Shown one piece after another: positions 1 through 12,617 of a DNA stretch of 64,000 nt. The stretch lies in assembly GCF_002205165.1 (NCBI RefSeq), contig NZ_NIVS01000002.1, positions 51,583 to 115,582 on the forward strand, in the 5' to 3' direction. The notes under the pieces are model-generated. The model worked only from the letters and a program-made list of their open reading frames with translations. It was not told where the DNA came from and searched no databases. The translations under genes and the position numbers were made by a program. Source of the stretch: Stenotrophomonas maltophilia. GTDB lineage: Bacteria > Pseudomonadota > Gammaproteobacteria > Xanthomonadales > Xanthomonadaceae. The stretch's first letter is position 1, and each line of letters starts with the position of its first letter.

Positions 1-19
1 GGCAGCACGAGGCGGTAAC

Positions 20-50
20 AAAAAACGGCGAGCCTTGGCTCGCCGTTTTC
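20..50 (-). terminator. Rho-independent terminator of the gene at 72-1277
   Basis: Near-perfect hairpin (ACGGCGAGCC / GGCTCGCCGT, two-base loop) flanked by A-runs on the left and T-runs on the right. It can therefore stop transcription from either side, and it lies just past the stop of the leftward gene. Confidence 0.8.
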
Positions 51-71
51 GTTGCTGTTGAGCGGAGTGAC

Positions 72-1277
72 TTACTTCACGTCCACCCACACCAGATGGT
101 GGTCGCTGCCGTCGGCAATCCTGGCTTCCGGGCTGTCATTGGACGGCCAGAACACGCCGCTGCCGATGTAGCTGAAGCCGACCGAGGGCAGGACGTAGTC
201 CAGGCGCATGGTGCCGGATTTCGGGCCGAAGTCGCCGGTGGCATGGAACGGGGCGCCCTTGCGGACGATGCCCTTCTCGGCGTACGCCAGGCTGGTCTGT
301 TCAGCGCCGACGCTGCGCGGGGTCGGGTAGCGCAGCACGCGGGGGTTTTCGATCAGTTCCAAGATGGCTTCGTGGCGGCCGTCGCCGTCGACCGGGTCGT
401 TGTTCAGATCGCCCAGGATCACGAAGCGCGCATCCTGCGCGAGGCCGCCACAGTGGCCACGGTCATCGCACAGCCACGAGGTGTCGCGGTCCTTGAGGTA
501 GTCCTGCCACAGGCGCAGTTCGTCGTGGTTGCGGGCGGCGTTGCGCTTCTCCGGGCCGTCGAAGACCGGCGGGGTCGGGTGCGAAACCAGCGCGTGCACG
601 GTGCCGTTCGGGGTGGTCACCGGCACATCCCAATGGGATTTGGAGGACAGGCGCAGCTGCGACCAGACGTGATCGTTGTAGAAGGATTTACCGGTACGCG
701 GATCGATCGGGCGCAGGGCGCCGGGCATCGTGCTCCACTTCAGCAGCTGGAAGCTGCGGACCTTGGCCTCGTCGATCGGGTAGCGCGACAGCACCAGCAT
801 GCCGTACTGGCCCGGGTGCAGGCCGTAGCCCCAGGCATCGTTGCCACGCGCGCGGCCTTCGCCGCCGATCTCGCCGTTGTTGTCCAGGTCCAGGCCGCTC
901 TGCACACCGGTATTGACCGGGGCGAGGTAGCGGTAGGCGTAGTGCAGCGGCTCGCCGCCACCGGGCTGGGCCGCTTCCAGGTAGCGCTTCTGGAACAGGT
1001 CGGCGGCGCGGTGGGCGTCGTCGTAATCGAATTCGTTGAGCAGCACCAGATCCGGGCGGACCTGCTGCAGGACGGCGGCGATCTTGCGCGCGTGTTCGCT
1101 GTCGCCTTCAAGCTCGGCGATCAGGCCGCCGGTCTCATCGCTGTACAGCGAGGTGTTGTAAGTGGCGATCCGCAGCGGTGCGGAAGCGGAATCCGGCATG
1201 GTGGCGGTCTTGGCGGGGGACTGGGCACAGGCGCCGCAGAGCAGGGCCAGGGCAAGGATCAGGGGATAGGCTTTCAT
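72..1277 (-). CDS. Exported endonuclease/exonuclease/phosphatase-family protein
   Basis: A 401-residue metal-dependent phosphoesterase of the DNase I-like (EEP) fold. Family hallmarks are visible: LVLLNEFDYD (metal-binding Glu in the N-terminal half), GDLNNDP (catalytic Asp/Asn) and a C-terminal SDHHLVWVDV (catalytic Asp-His). I start it at the ATG that opens a hydrophobic export signal (MKAYPLILALALLCGAC). The frame stays open upstream, but that part lies over the next gene and has no coding character. The Cys at the signal end could be a lipobox, though the -3 residue is Cys rather than Leu. The substrate (nucleic acid, phospholipid or sugar phosphate) cannot be read from the sequence. The protein probably acts in the periplasm or at the outer membrane. 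The next gene, bpt, ends 37 bases upstream in the same direction. Confidence 0.85.
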   Translation of the reverse strand: MKAYPLILALALLCGACAQSPAKTATMPDSASAPLRIATYNTSLYSDETGGLIAELEGDSEHARKIAAVLQQVRPDLVLLNEFDYDDAHRAADLFQKRYLEAAQPGGGEPLHYAYRYLAPVNTGVQSGLDLDNNGEIGGEGRARGNDAWGYGLHPGQYGMLVLSRYPIDEAKVRSFQLLKWSTMPGALRPIDPRTGKSFYNDHVWSQLRLSSKSHWDVPVTTPNGTVHALVSHPTPPVFDGPEKRNAARNHDELRLWQDYLKDRDTSWLCDDRGHCGGLAQDARFVILGDLNNDPVDGDGRHEAILELIENPRVLRYPTPRSVGAEQTSLAYAEKGIVRKGAPFHATGDFGPKSGTMRLDYVLPSVGFSYIGSGVFWPSNDSPEARIADGSDHHLVWVDVK

Positions 1278-1314
1278 CCGCCTATTTTGCACCCGGCACG
1301 GTGTCAGTGTTGCG

Positions 1315-2070
1315 TCAGCGGCCGTCCAGTTCATCATCGAAGGCGTGCCAGCGGCGGCCGTCGTAGGCCTCCAGCGGACGGAACCGGCGCTTGTAGTCCA
1401 TCTTGCGGTGGTCGCGGATCCAGTAGCCCAGGTACAGGTGCGGCAACTGCTCGCGCCGCGCCCAGGCGATCTGCTGCAGGATCGCGAAGGTGCCCAGGCC
1501 GCGATGGGCCTGGTCCGGGTCGAAGAAGGTATAGACCGCCGAGAGCCCTTGTGGGGTGACATCGGTCACGGCGACCGCGAGCAGCAGGCCGCGATGGCCG
1601 TCCACGGCCGGGCCGCGGATCTCGATGAAACGGCCCTGCGACCAGCGCCCGATCAGGAACTGGTCGAACTCGTGCGGACCGTGCTCGTCCATCCCGCCCT
1701 GCGCGTGGCGATGGGTCAGGTAACGGTGGTACAGCGCGAACTGCTCGTCGGTCTGCTCGGCCGCGACGATCCGCACTTCCAGATCCGCATTGCGGGCCAG
1801 GCAGCGGCGCTGGCTGCGGTCCGGTGCGAAGCGGGCCACGGGGATGCGCACCGCCACGCAGGCGTGGCAGTCGGCGCAGTGCGGGCGGTAGACCAGATCG
1901 CCGGAGCGGCGGAAGCCCCAGCCCAGCGCCATCGGGTACAGCGTGCCCAGCCGCGGATCGTTGGGGTCGAGCACCAGATCGCGTGCGGCCCGTTCCGGCC
2001 AGTAGCCACAGGGGTGGTCGCCGGTCTGGAACAGTCGCAGCTCGTCGTCGCGGTCGCCGTGTATTGCCAT
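1315..2070 (-). CDS. bpt: Aspartate/glutamate leucyltransferase (N-degron tagging enzyme)
   Basis: A 251-residue cytosolic transferase of the ATE/Bpt family, which moves an aminoacyl group from tRNA to the N-terminus of proteins. Bacterial Bpt adds Leu to N-terminal Asp or Glu, making ClpS/ClpAP substrates. Hallmarks seen: a cysteine near the N-terminus (HPCGYW, Cys21), a cysteine cluster of the form HCADCHAC near residue 65, and the C-terminal GYWI plus YKRRFRP motifs. The start is the ATG of [10 protein letters not shown]. An earlier in-frame ATG would add about 40 residues of low-complexity sequence unlike the family. The bacterial size and N-terminus favour Bpt over eukaryotic Ate1, so leucine rather than arginine is the likely donated residue (inferred from the family). 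Confidence 0.88.
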   Translation of the reverse strand: MAIHGDRDDELRLFQTGDHPCGYWPERAARDLVLDPNDPRLGTLYPMALGWGFRRSGDLVYRPHCADCHACVAVRIPVARFAPDRSQRRCLARNADLEVRIVAAEQTDEQFALYHRYLTHRHAQGGMDEHGPHEFDQFLIGRWSQGRFIEIRGPAVDGHRGLLLAVAVTDVTPQGLSAVYTFFDPDQAHRGLGTFAILQQIAWARREQLPHLYLGYWIRDHRKMDYKRRFRPLEAYDGRRWHAFDDELDGR

Positions 2071-2224
2071 GCCTACAGCATAGCCCCGCGCCGTCGCAGC
2101 CGCCGCGACTGTCTGCCAAATGAACACGGCCGGCCGGGCTGTCAACGGTGCTGGCGCCCGCGCGTTGTTACCGGTGTGGGTGCCACGCACCGCACGCAGT
2201 TTCCCTCACGAACCGGAGTTACCC

Positions 2225-2830
2225 ATGCGCAACCGCAAATCCCTCCTGCTGCTGGCCCTGCTGCTGTCCACTGGTGCTGCCGGCCTGGCGGTCGCTGCCG
2301 ATACGCCCGCCGCCGGCGACAAGCCCGCCCGCGCCAAGCTGGACACCAATGGCGATGGCTTCATCGACCGCGCCGAAGCGGCGAAGGCCCCGCGTCTGGC
2401 CGCGCAGTTCAATACCCTGGATACCAACAAGGACGGCAAGCTCTCCCGCGAGGAACTGCCGCGCTGGCACGGCAAGCGCCACGGACGTGGCCCGGGTGGC
2501 CGCGGCGACTGGATGGCCAAGCTGGACACCAACAAGGATGGCCGCATCAGCCGTGAGGAGGCCAAGGCCGATCCGCGCCTGGCCGCGCGCTTCGAAGAGA
2601 TGGACGTCAACAAGGATGGCTACCTGGACAAGGCCGACCGCGAGCTGCGCATGAAGCAGCATCGTGATGCCTGGTTCGCCGCGGCCGACACCAACAAGGA
2701 CGGCCAGCTGAGCAAGGCCGAGTTCGATGCGGCCAAGGGCCCGTTCGGTGGCCCGCGTGGCGATCATCGCGATGGCAAGCACCGCGACGGCAAGCCGCCG
2801 ATGGCGCCGAAGGCACCGGCGGCGAAGTAA
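2225..2830 (+). CDS. Exported protein with five EF-hand calcium loops
   Basis: A 201-residue protein that begins with a Sec signal peptide (MRNRKSLLLLALLL...VAA, cleavage near residue 25). Five canonical 12-residue loops follow at about 40-51, 66-77, 101-112, 127-138 and 155-166, each D-x-N-x-D-G. Four end in Glu at position 12 and the fourth ends in Asp. A basic Gly/His/Arg linker separates loops 2 and 3. The tail is rich in Asp, His, Lys and Pro. The start is set by GGAG eight bases upstream. The protein probably binds calcium in the periplasm or outside the cell. No enzymatic domain is visible, so a role in calcium buffering or signalling is only inference. It has its own terminator and is divergent from bpt. 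Confidence 0.88.
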   Translation: MRNRKSLLLLALLLSTGAAGLAVAADTPAAGDKPARAKLDTNGDGFIDRAEAAKAPRLAAQFNTLDTNKDGKLSREELPRWHGKRHGRGPGGRGDWMAKLDTNKDGRISREEAKADPRLAARFEEMDVNKDGYLDKADRELRMKQHRDAWFAAADTNKDGQLSKAEFDAAKGPFGGPRGDHRDGKHRDGKPPMAPKAPAAK

Positions 2831-2854
2831 GCCGTCCGCTGTAGCTGCAGGACG

Positions 2855-2883
2855 AAAGCGCCGGTCATCGACCGGCGCTTTTC
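2855..2883. terminator. Bidirectional terminator between convergent genes
   Basis: AAAGCGCCGGT-cat-cGACCGGCGCTTTT hairpin with A- and T-runs on its two sides. It separates the rightward EF-hand gene from the leftward sigma-factor gene, whose stop is five bases away. Confidence 0.85.
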
Positions 2884-2887
2884 TGTT

Positions 2888-4096
2888 TCAGATGCGGCCG
2901 TTCCGGTACATCGCCCAGACGATGGTGCCGACCACGAACAGGTTCATCACCCACAGCGCCTTGCGGCCGTACAGCGACTCGTATTTCCAGTTCGGGCCAG
3001 TGCGTCCATGGCGGGCCGCATCGCGCGCGATCATCGGGGCCATGATCCGCTGCAGCGGGACGAGACACTGATAGTTGACCATGGACAGCCCGATCGCCAA
3101 CGCCACCACGGGCCAGTACCAGGCCAGCGGCAGGAAGCTCAAGGCGAACACGGCGACACACGTCACCATGGCAGTGAACGTGCTGTAGTGCACGAACCCG
3201 CGGATGGCGGTTCGCTCACTCTCGTTCTCGGCGTATGAGAGCAGGTAACGGCCCCCCAGGTAACTGCCCAGCACGCCCCCGACCACGCTGCCGGCGATCG
3301 CGCCCCAGGCGAAATCCGGCGGCAGCACGTGACTCTGGCTGGCCGCTGCACTCAGTGAACCCAAGGCGGCACCGCCGGAAACACTGGCACCGCCCAGCCC
3401 GAGCTTGCTGGTGCCCAGCCCGGTGCCGAGCAGGATCGCGGCACTGGCCGTGCCGGGCGCGGCGACCAGCACCATCGAGACCACCGTCGTGGCGAACGCC
3501 GCACTCGGCGCGCTGCTGCGCGCGAACTCGCTGAAGCGGCGCATCATTTCCTCGCGGACAGTGGCACGTGCGCGCGAGAGGCGCTTGCGCACGGCGGCAT
3601 CACTGAGGCCGAGCAGATCGGCGACCTGCTGCGAGCTCTGGCCTTCGCGGTAATACAGCAGCAGGGTCTCGCGGCTGTCTTCGGGCAGCGCCGAGATGAT
3701 CTCTTCGGCCGCCAGTTCCTCTTCCACCCGCTGCAGGTGCTCCGGCGCGCTTGGGCTGGGGTCGGCAGCCATGTTGATGGCGATCTCGGCCGCTTCTCCG
3801 GAAAGCGGGCGGCCGCGGTTGGCCCGCAGCCAGTCGCGGGCGAGATTGCGAGTGATCTGGCGCAGCCAGGGCAGGAAGCTGGCATGGCTGTGCAGCTGGT
3901 TGAGCTGCTGCCAGGCCTTGATGAACGCCTCCTGCGCGATGTCTTCGCTGGCGTGCACGTCGCGGGTGATCGCCAGTGCGATCGCGGTGACCGTGTTCTG
4001 GCAGGCCAGCACGATGCGTCCATAGGACTGCTGGCAGCCGCCGGCCGCGGCCGGCAATTCGCGTTCGAGCGTGGTGGTCAGCGGATGCGGCGTCAT
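2888..4096 (-). CDS. ECF-type sigma factor with C-terminal membrane domain
   Basis: A 402-residue protein. Residues about 20-95 are sigma-70 region 2 (ASEDIAQEAFIKAWQQ, FLPWLRQITRNLARDW). Residues about 140-190 are region 4 with its helix-turn-helix (LPEDSRETLLLYY, QVADLLGLSDAAVRKRLSRAR). The rest is not sigma-like: a Gly/Ala/Ser-rich hydrophobic stretch and several predicted membrane helices, ending in a short basic tail. The start is the ATG of MTPHPLTTTLE, preceded by GGGGGAGGACACC, a strong ribosome site. The membrane part suggests the factor is tethered and carries its own control element in place of a separate anti-sigma, since none is encoded beside it. Target genes and release signal are unknown. 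Confidence 0.8.
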   Translation of the reverse strand: MTPHPLTTTLERELPAAAGGCQQSYGRIVLACQNTVTAIALAITRDVHASEDIAQEAFIKAWQQLNQLHSHASFLPWLRQITRNLARDWLRANRGRPLSGEAAEIAINMAADPSPSAPEHLQRVEEELAAEEIISALPEDSRETLLLYYREGQSSQQVADLLGLSDAAVRKRLSRARATVREEMMRRFSEFARSSAPSAAFATTVVSMVLVAAPGTASAAILLGTGLGTSKLGLGGASVSGGAALGSLSAAASQSHVLPPDFAWGAIAGSVVGGVLGSYLGGRYLLSYAENESERTAIRGFVHYSTFTAMVTCVAVFALSFLPLAWYWPVVALAIGLSMVNYQCLVPLQRIMAPMIARDAARHGRTGPNWKYESLYGRKALWVMNLFVVGTIVWAMYRNGRI

Positions 4097-4157
4097 GGTG
4101 TCCTCCCCCGGGGATGGTTCCATCATGACGCGTGCCGGGCCGGGATGTGACCGGAGA

Positions 4158-4177
4158 GTGCCGGCAGCGGCCGGCAC
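4158..4177. repeat. REP-like palindrome
   Basis: GTGCCGGC-AGCG-GCCGGCAC, an eight-base perfect stem in the gap between the DUF2007 gene and the sigma gene. It resembles the GCCGGC-cored extragenic palindromes elsewhere in the window (5648-5718, 48777-48796). It has no T-run, so it is more likely a REP element than a terminator. Confidence 0.6.
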
Positions 4178-4183
4178 CCCCGG

Positions 4184-4693
4184 TTACTCGGTGGGCTGGA
4201 TCCGGACCCGCACTTCCTCTTCTTCCGGCGGCGTGGCTGCCGGTGCCGTCGGCGTCGAGGCCGGCTGGGTTACCGGGGCCGGGGCGGGCGCCACGACCGG
4301 CGCGCCGCGGTGGCGCATGACCACCACCATCGCCACGGCAGCGATCACCAGCAGCAGGCCGATGCGGATGCGCCAGGCCCAGTTGCGCGGTGCGTCGGCC
4401 TGGGCGACCTCGTCGCGGAACGCGAACTGCGCGGTCGGGTGATCGCGGCGGGTGGTTTCCAGCAGGCGTGCATCGCGCAGGATCTCGCGCGCGCGCGGCT
4501 GATCGTCGGCATGCACCACCCACAGCGTCGGGTGAGTGGTGGCCTTTTCCTTGTCCAGATAGCTGAACTGGCTGCCGCGCTTGCTGTGGTACGAGCGTCC
4601 GTTGGTGATGCGCACTTCGATGCCGGCGTCGCGCAGCAGCTGGGCCACGCCTTCGACGGTTTCCACGCGCTGGCTGTTGAAGATCTGTCTCAT
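4184..4693 (-). CDS. DUF2007-like protein with a single membrane helix
   Basis: A 169-residue protein. The N-terminal 70 residues (MRQIFNSQRVETVEGVAQLL, then HPTLWVVHADDQPRAREIL) match the small DUF2007 'putative signal-transducing' fold, a ferredoxin-like domain related to PII-type proteins. One transmembrane helix follows (IGLLLVIAAVAMVVVM), and then a Pro/Ala-rich tail ending in acidic EEEEVRVR. The domain precedes the helix without a signal peptide, so the N-terminus is likely cytosolic and the tail periplasmic. The gene starts one base after the tesB stop and is probably its operon partner. The molecular role is unknown. Confidence 0.75.
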   Translation of the reverse strand: MRQIFNSQRVETVEGVAQLLRDAGIEVRITNGRSYHSKRGSQFSYLDKEKATTHPTLWVVHADDQPRAREILRDARLLETTRRDHPTAQFAFRDEVAQADAPRNWAWRIRIGLLLVIAAVAMVVVMRHRGAPVVAPAPAPVTQPASTPTAPAATPPEEEEVRVRIQPTE

Positions 4694-4694
4694 G

Positions 4695-5612
4695 TCAGTC
4701 CTTGGCCGGTACGGCGGCGGCCGCGGCACTGTCGTCGACCACGCGGATCAGGCCTTCCTGGGCCGTACTGGCGACCAGGATGCCGTTGCGGGTGAAGAAC
4801 TGGCCACGCGCCAGCCCGCGCGAATCCTGCGCGCTGGGGCTGTCCAGCGAATACAGCAGCCAATCGTCGGCGCGGAACGGGCGGTGGAACCAGATCGCAT
4901 GGTCCAGCGAGGCCATCTGCACATGCGGCTGGTAGTAGCTGATGCCGTGCGGGAAGGTCGCCGTGCCGAGCAGGTGGAAATCCGAGGCGTAGGCGAGCAG
5001 CGCCTGGTGCAGCTCGGGCGCATCGCCAACGGTCTCGTTCAGGCGCAGCCAGACCTGGTGGTACGGCGGACGCTTGGGCGGGTTGAGTTCATCGCGCGGG
5101 TAGACATGGCGGAACTCGAACGGGCCGCCGCGCGAGAGCCAGCGCTGCACCTTGATCGGCAGGCGATCCAGGACCGCCTGCGGCAGCGGCTGGTTCGGTT
5201 CGATGTCTTCCGGCTGCGGCACTTCCGGCATCTTGTGCTGGTGCTCGGCGCCTGTCTCGGCCTGCTGGAACGAGGCCGCGCAGAAGAAGATCACTTTGCC
5301 GTGCTGGATCGCAGTGACCCGGCGCACGGAGAAGCTGCCGCCGTCGCGGGTGCGGTCCACGTCATAGACGATGGGGTGGTCGATGTTGCCGGCGCGCAGG
5401 AAGTAAGCGTGCAGCGAATGCACGTGGCGGCCGTTCTCGACGGTCTTCTGGGCAGCCGACAGCGCCTGGCCCAGCACCTGGCCGCCGAAGACGTACTTGG
5501 TGCCGATATCGCGGCTCTGGCCGCGGAACAGATTGTCTTCCAGCCGTTCGAGCGAGAGCAGGTCGATCAGCTCGGAAACGACGGGTTCGTGCGTGGCGGA
5601 CAAAGGCGGCAA
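4695..5612 (-). CDS. tesB: Acyl-CoA thioesterase II
   Basis: A 305-residue double-hotdog thioesterase that hydrolyses medium- and long-chain acyl-CoA to free fatty acid and CoA in the cytosol. Family signatures are present: FGGQVLGQAL and HSLHAYFLRAG in the first hotdog, and the MASLDHAIWFHRPF segment with the catalytic Asp plus GLARGQFFTRNG in the second. The length matches E. coli TesB (about 286) with a slightly longer tail. It heads a short leftward unit with the DUF2007 gene. The neighbouring crotonase-fold gene (5750-6529) suggests a local fatty-acid theme. Confidence 0.93.
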   Translation of the reverse strand: MPPLSATHEPVVSELIDLLSLERLEDNLFRGQSRDIGTKYVFGGQVLGQALSAAQKTVENGRHVHSLHAYFLRAGNIDHPIVYDVDRTRDGGSFSVRRVTAIQHGKVIFFCAASFQQAETGAEHQHKMPEVPQPEDIEPNQPLPQAVLDRLPIKVQRWLSRGGPFEFRHVYPRDELNPPKRPPYHQVWLRLNETVGDAPELHQALLAYASDFHLLGTATFPHGISYYQPHVQMASLDHAIWFHRPFRADDWLLYSLDSPSAQDSRGLARGQFFTRNGILVASTAQEGLIRVVDDSAAAAAVPAKD

Positions 5613-5647
5613 CCTGGGTTGGACTGGCGCCGATTATACGGGGTCCG

Positions 5648-5718
5648 GTAGTGCCGGCCGCTGGCCGGCTCCTCGTCATGTCCACGCGCACGCGGCGCCG
5701 GCCAGCGGCCGGCATTAC
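5648..5718. repeat. Inverted pair of SMAG/REP palindromes
   Basis: The left copy is GTAG followed by TGCCGGCC-gct-GGCCGGCT (5648-5670). The right copy is its mirror, GCCGGCC-agc-GGCCGGCA followed by TTAC (5697-5718). A GTAG foot next to a GC-rich hairpin is the signature of the SMAG repeats of Stenotrophomonas. Head-to-head pairs like this fold into a long cruciform and often serve as mRNA stabilisers or terminators. The pair separates tesB from the isomerase gene. Confidence 0.8.
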
Positions 5719-5749
5719 CGGTGTTTGCGGGGGTGTCCGTGTTCGCGGG

Positions 5750-6529
5750 TCAGCCCTTTCCGAGCCTCGCGACCAGCCCATGCAGCGCCTGCTGGGCGTC
5801 GGGGGCGTACCAAGCCTCGACGAAGCGGTCGAGCTGGATCAGGTCGGCGTGCAGGGCCTCATGCAGGTCGGCGCGGGCGATGGTGCGGGTCAGCAGCATC
5901 GGCTGCCGCGGCAGCTTGAGCAGGCTCTGCAGCCAGGCCACGGCGCGGGCCACGACCAGGTCGGCATCGACCACCTCATCGACCAGCCCGATCTGCAGCG
6001 CACGCTCGGCCGGCACCATCTCGCCGCCGACCAGCAGGGTGGTGGCCCGGTGGTGGCCGACCACGCGGCGCATCAGGCGCTGGATGCCTTCCGGCGCGAC
6101 CAGCCCGACCTGCACTTCGTTCAGGCCGATCACCGTGGGATGGGCGGCGTCCGGGCTGTGCGCGATGATCCGGTAGTCGCAGCACAGGGCCAGCACGCAG
6201 CCGCCGGCCGGGGCATGCCCGGTCAGGGCGGCGACCACAGGCACGCGGCATTCGGCCAGGGTGCGCACGGCGCCGAAGAACGCCTGCCAGCTGTCCAGCA
6301 GCTTGTGCTTGTCCTCGCCGTGGCTGAGCAGATGCGGCACGTCCATGCCGGCGCTGAAGATGCGCTCGCTGCCCGAGAGCACGATGCCGTGCACATCCTC
6401 GGCCATGGCCTGGTTGATCGCCTGGATCAGGTGCCGGCACAGCTCGGTGTCCAACGCATTGACCGGGGGGCGCGCCAGCCGCAGTTCGCGGATGGGGCCA
6501 TGGTTGATCACCTCGATGAGCGTCGTCAT
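5750..6529 (-). CDS. Crotonase-fold enoyl-CoA hydratase/isomerase family protein
   Basis: A 259-residue crotonase-superfamily protein acting on acyl-CoA thioesters. The oxyanion-hole segments are FSAGMDVPHLL and GHAPAGGCVLALCCDYRI. Only one of the two catalytic glutamates of true hydratases is evident: the Glu in IGLNEVQVGL is present, while the other position (HSPDAA region) lacks Glu. The stretch APAGGC...CDYRI...IGLNE.Q.G..AP closely resembles the mitochondrial delta3,delta2-enoyl-CoA isomerase ECI1/DCI as I recall it. An isomerase of unsaturated fatty-acid beta-oxidation is therefore a better guess than a plain hydratase. It starts at the ATG of MTTLIEVINHG and is divergent from the copper chaperone gene. 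Confidence 0.8.
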   Translation of the reverse strand: MTTLIEVINHGPIRELRLARPPVNALDTELCRHLIQAINQAMAEDVHGIVLSGSERIFSAGMDVPHLLSHGEDKHKLLDSWQAFFGAVRTLAECRVPVVAALTGHAPAGGCVLALCCDYRIIAHSPDAAHPTVIGLNEVQVGLVAPEGIQRLMRRVVGHHRATTLLVGGEMVPAERALQIGLVDEVVDADLVVARAVAWLQSLLKLPRQPMLLTRTIARADLHEALHADLIQLDRFVEAWYAPDAQQALHGLVARLGKG

Positions 6530-6563
6530 GCTGCAGTCTCGTTGCGGACAGGGAACGAGGCCG

Positions 6564-7007
6564 ATGATAACCAAACCATTCGTGTGCGTATTGTTGGGGC
6601 TGTGTGCGTTCGCAGCATCAGCCGGCGCCGCCGAGCCGGCCTGCGTGTCGGTGCGTGAGGGCTGGGTACGCCTGCCACCGGGGCCGATGCCGATGGCGGC
6701 CGGTTACGGGCAGATCCGCAATGACTGCCGCCGCGCGGTGGTGGTGGTCGGTGCCGGCAGCAAGGCGTTCGGCGATGTGTCGCTGCACGAAACCACGCTG
6801 GTCGACGGCGTCAGCCGCATGCGCGCGGTGGAACGCCTGCCGATCGCGGCCGGGGCGACGGTCGAACTCAAACCCGGTGGCCTGCACCTGATGCTGATGC
6901 AGCCGGAGGTGGCGCTGAAAGCAGGGGCCCAGCTGCCGTTGCGGCTCAGTCTGGAAGACGGGCGCAAGGTGGATGGCATGCTGCAGGTGCGCAACGCGGT
7001 GAAGTAG
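6564..7007 (+). CDS. Periplasmic PCu(A)C-type copper chaperone
   Basis: A 147-residue exported protein with a signal peptide (MITKPFVCVLLGLCAFAASAG). A PCu(A)C domain follows, with the copper ligands in the expected pattern: His in VSLHETTLV, Met in SRMRAV, then the HLMLM pair near residue 115. The family delivers Cu(I) to cytochrome c oxidase or stores periplasmic copper. No copper-centre assembly gene is adjacent, and the oxidase in this window (cyo) has no CuA site, so the partner is not obvious here. The start ATG lies 34 bases from the divergent isomerase start. Confidence 0.87.
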   Translation: MITKPFVCVLLGLCAFAASAGAAEPACVSVREGWVRLPPGPMPMAAGYGQIRNDCRRAVVVVGAGSKAFGDVSLHETTLVDGVSRMRAVERLPIAAGATVELKPGGLHLMLMQPEVALKAGAQLPLRLSLEDGRKVDGMLQVRNAVK

Positions 7008-7030
7008 CGGTGCGCGTTCGCGCACCCGAA

Positions 7031-7058
7031 AAAAAGGCCGCCCCATGGGCGGCCTTTT
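7031..7058. terminator. Bidirectional terminator
   Basis: AAAAAGGCCGCCC-cat-GGGCGGCCTTTT hairpin between the rightward copper chaperone gene and the leftward thioesterase gene. Confidence 0.88.
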
Positions 7059-7081
7059 CGTTCCATCGGTTCTGCAGTCGC

Positions 7082-7485
7082 TCAGCTCGATGCCGTACGG
7101 ATCGCCTCGGGCAACGGTGCGCTCTTGCCGGTCTGCGTGTCCATCCAGACCACCACCACGTTGCCATCCGAATACAGCGTGCTGTCGTTCTTTTCGTCCA
7201 CGATGCGGTGGCCGATGGTCACGCTGCTGTTGCCGAGGCGCTCGACGAACAGCTCCACCACGATGTCGTTGGGCCACACGATCGGCAGGCGGTAGTTGAC
7301 GTTCGTCGCGGCCACCACCGGTGCGATGCGGTCGGTCATCGAAACGCCCTCCACGCCCAGCATCCAGCGCACGCGCGCCTCTTCCAGGTAGGAGATGTAC
7401 TTGGCGTTGTTCACGTGGCCCATGCTGTCCATGTCGCGCCAGCGGACGCTGATCGGCACGCGGGCGAGGATCTTGTGCTCGTTGC

Positions 7486-7489
<4 letters not shown>
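7082..7489 (-). CDS. Hotdog-fold acyl-CoA thioesterase (4HBT/YbgC-like)
   Basis: A 135-residue single-hotdog protein. The 4HBT catalytic motif is intact: [16 protein letters not shown], in which the Asp acts in thioester hydrolysis. ATNVNYRLP and [10 protein letters not shown] form the rest of the fold. The length is typical of YbgC/FadM-like enzymes, which hydrolyse short-chain or damaged acyl-CoA. Its ATG overlaps the uvrA stop by four bases (ATGA), so it is translated from the uvrA message. The substrate is unknown. Confidence 0.87.
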
Positions 7490-10461
<2,972 letters not shown>

Positions 10462-10660
10462 GGGGGATCCGTTGTGGGGCTTCGGCTCAGGGAGCCGGCA
10501 AGCGGGTGGGGCAATCGGAAACGGCAATCGGTCAGCCTACCGAGCTTGGGATTTGGGGGCAATCGCGGACTTTGCCACCCCCATGTCTCATTCGCTGAGA
10601 CCCCGCCAGCCGGTTTCCTGAACCGTATTCAGCCAAATCCGGGTCAGAGCAGGGGGTGGG

Positions 10661-10690
10661 TTGACCCGAAGTGGTTGAAGTCATTAAAAT
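10661..10690 (+). promoter_or_regulatory. Sigma-70 promoter of rplU-rpmA
   Basis: TTGACC (10661-10666), an 18-base spacer, then TAAAAT (10685-10690), 67 bases before the rplU start. It is the best promoter match in the uvrA-rplU gap. The rest of that gap (10462-10660) shows nothing else I can name. Confidence 0.65.
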
Positions 10691-10756
10691 TCCGCTTCTG
10701 TCCGCCCTCGATGGCGGCAGTCCATAGACCACAATAACTACAGAGGAAGTCTGGTC

Positions 10757-11074
10757 ATGTACGCAGTACTGGTAACCGGCGGTAAGCAATACCGTGTGGC
10801 GCAGGGCGAAACGCTCCGCGTTGAAAAGCTCGAAGTCGAAGTCGGCAACGAGATCAAGTTCGACAACATCCTGATGCTGGGCGACAGCGATGGCATCAAG
10901 CTGGGCGACGCGCTGAGCGGCGCTTCGGTCACTGCCAAGGTCGTGTCCCAGGGTCGTGCCGACAAGGTCCGGATCATCAAGTTCCGTCGCCGTAAGCACC
11001 ACATGAAGCGCCAGGGTCACCGTCAGTACTACACCGAAATCGAGATCACCGGCATTGCCGGTGGCAGCAAGTAA
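10757..11074 (+). CDS. rplU: 50S ribosomal protein L21
   Basis: A 105-residue L21 beginning [14 protein letters not shown], the invariant start of the family, with the basic [15 protein letters not shown] rRNA-binding stretch near the end. It is first in the conserved rplU-rpmA-obgE order. The ribosome site GAGGAAG lies just upstream. Confidence 0.98.
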   Translation: MYAVLVTGGKQYRVAQGETLRVEKLEVEVGNEIKFDNILMLGDSDGIKLGDALSGASVTAKVVSQGRADKVRIIKFRRRKHHMKRQGHRQYYTEIEITGIAGGSK

Positions 11075-11089
11075 TAAGGAGAAGCAGTC

Positions 11090-12597
<1,508 letters not shown>

Positions 12598-12617
12598 GCG
12601 CGCCCGCGCGCCCTTGA

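Noticed and set aside
1278..1562. N-terminal extension of the EEP-family protein
   Set aside because: The 95 added residues overlap bpt on the same strand in another frame and lack coding character; a clear signal peptide starts at 1277.
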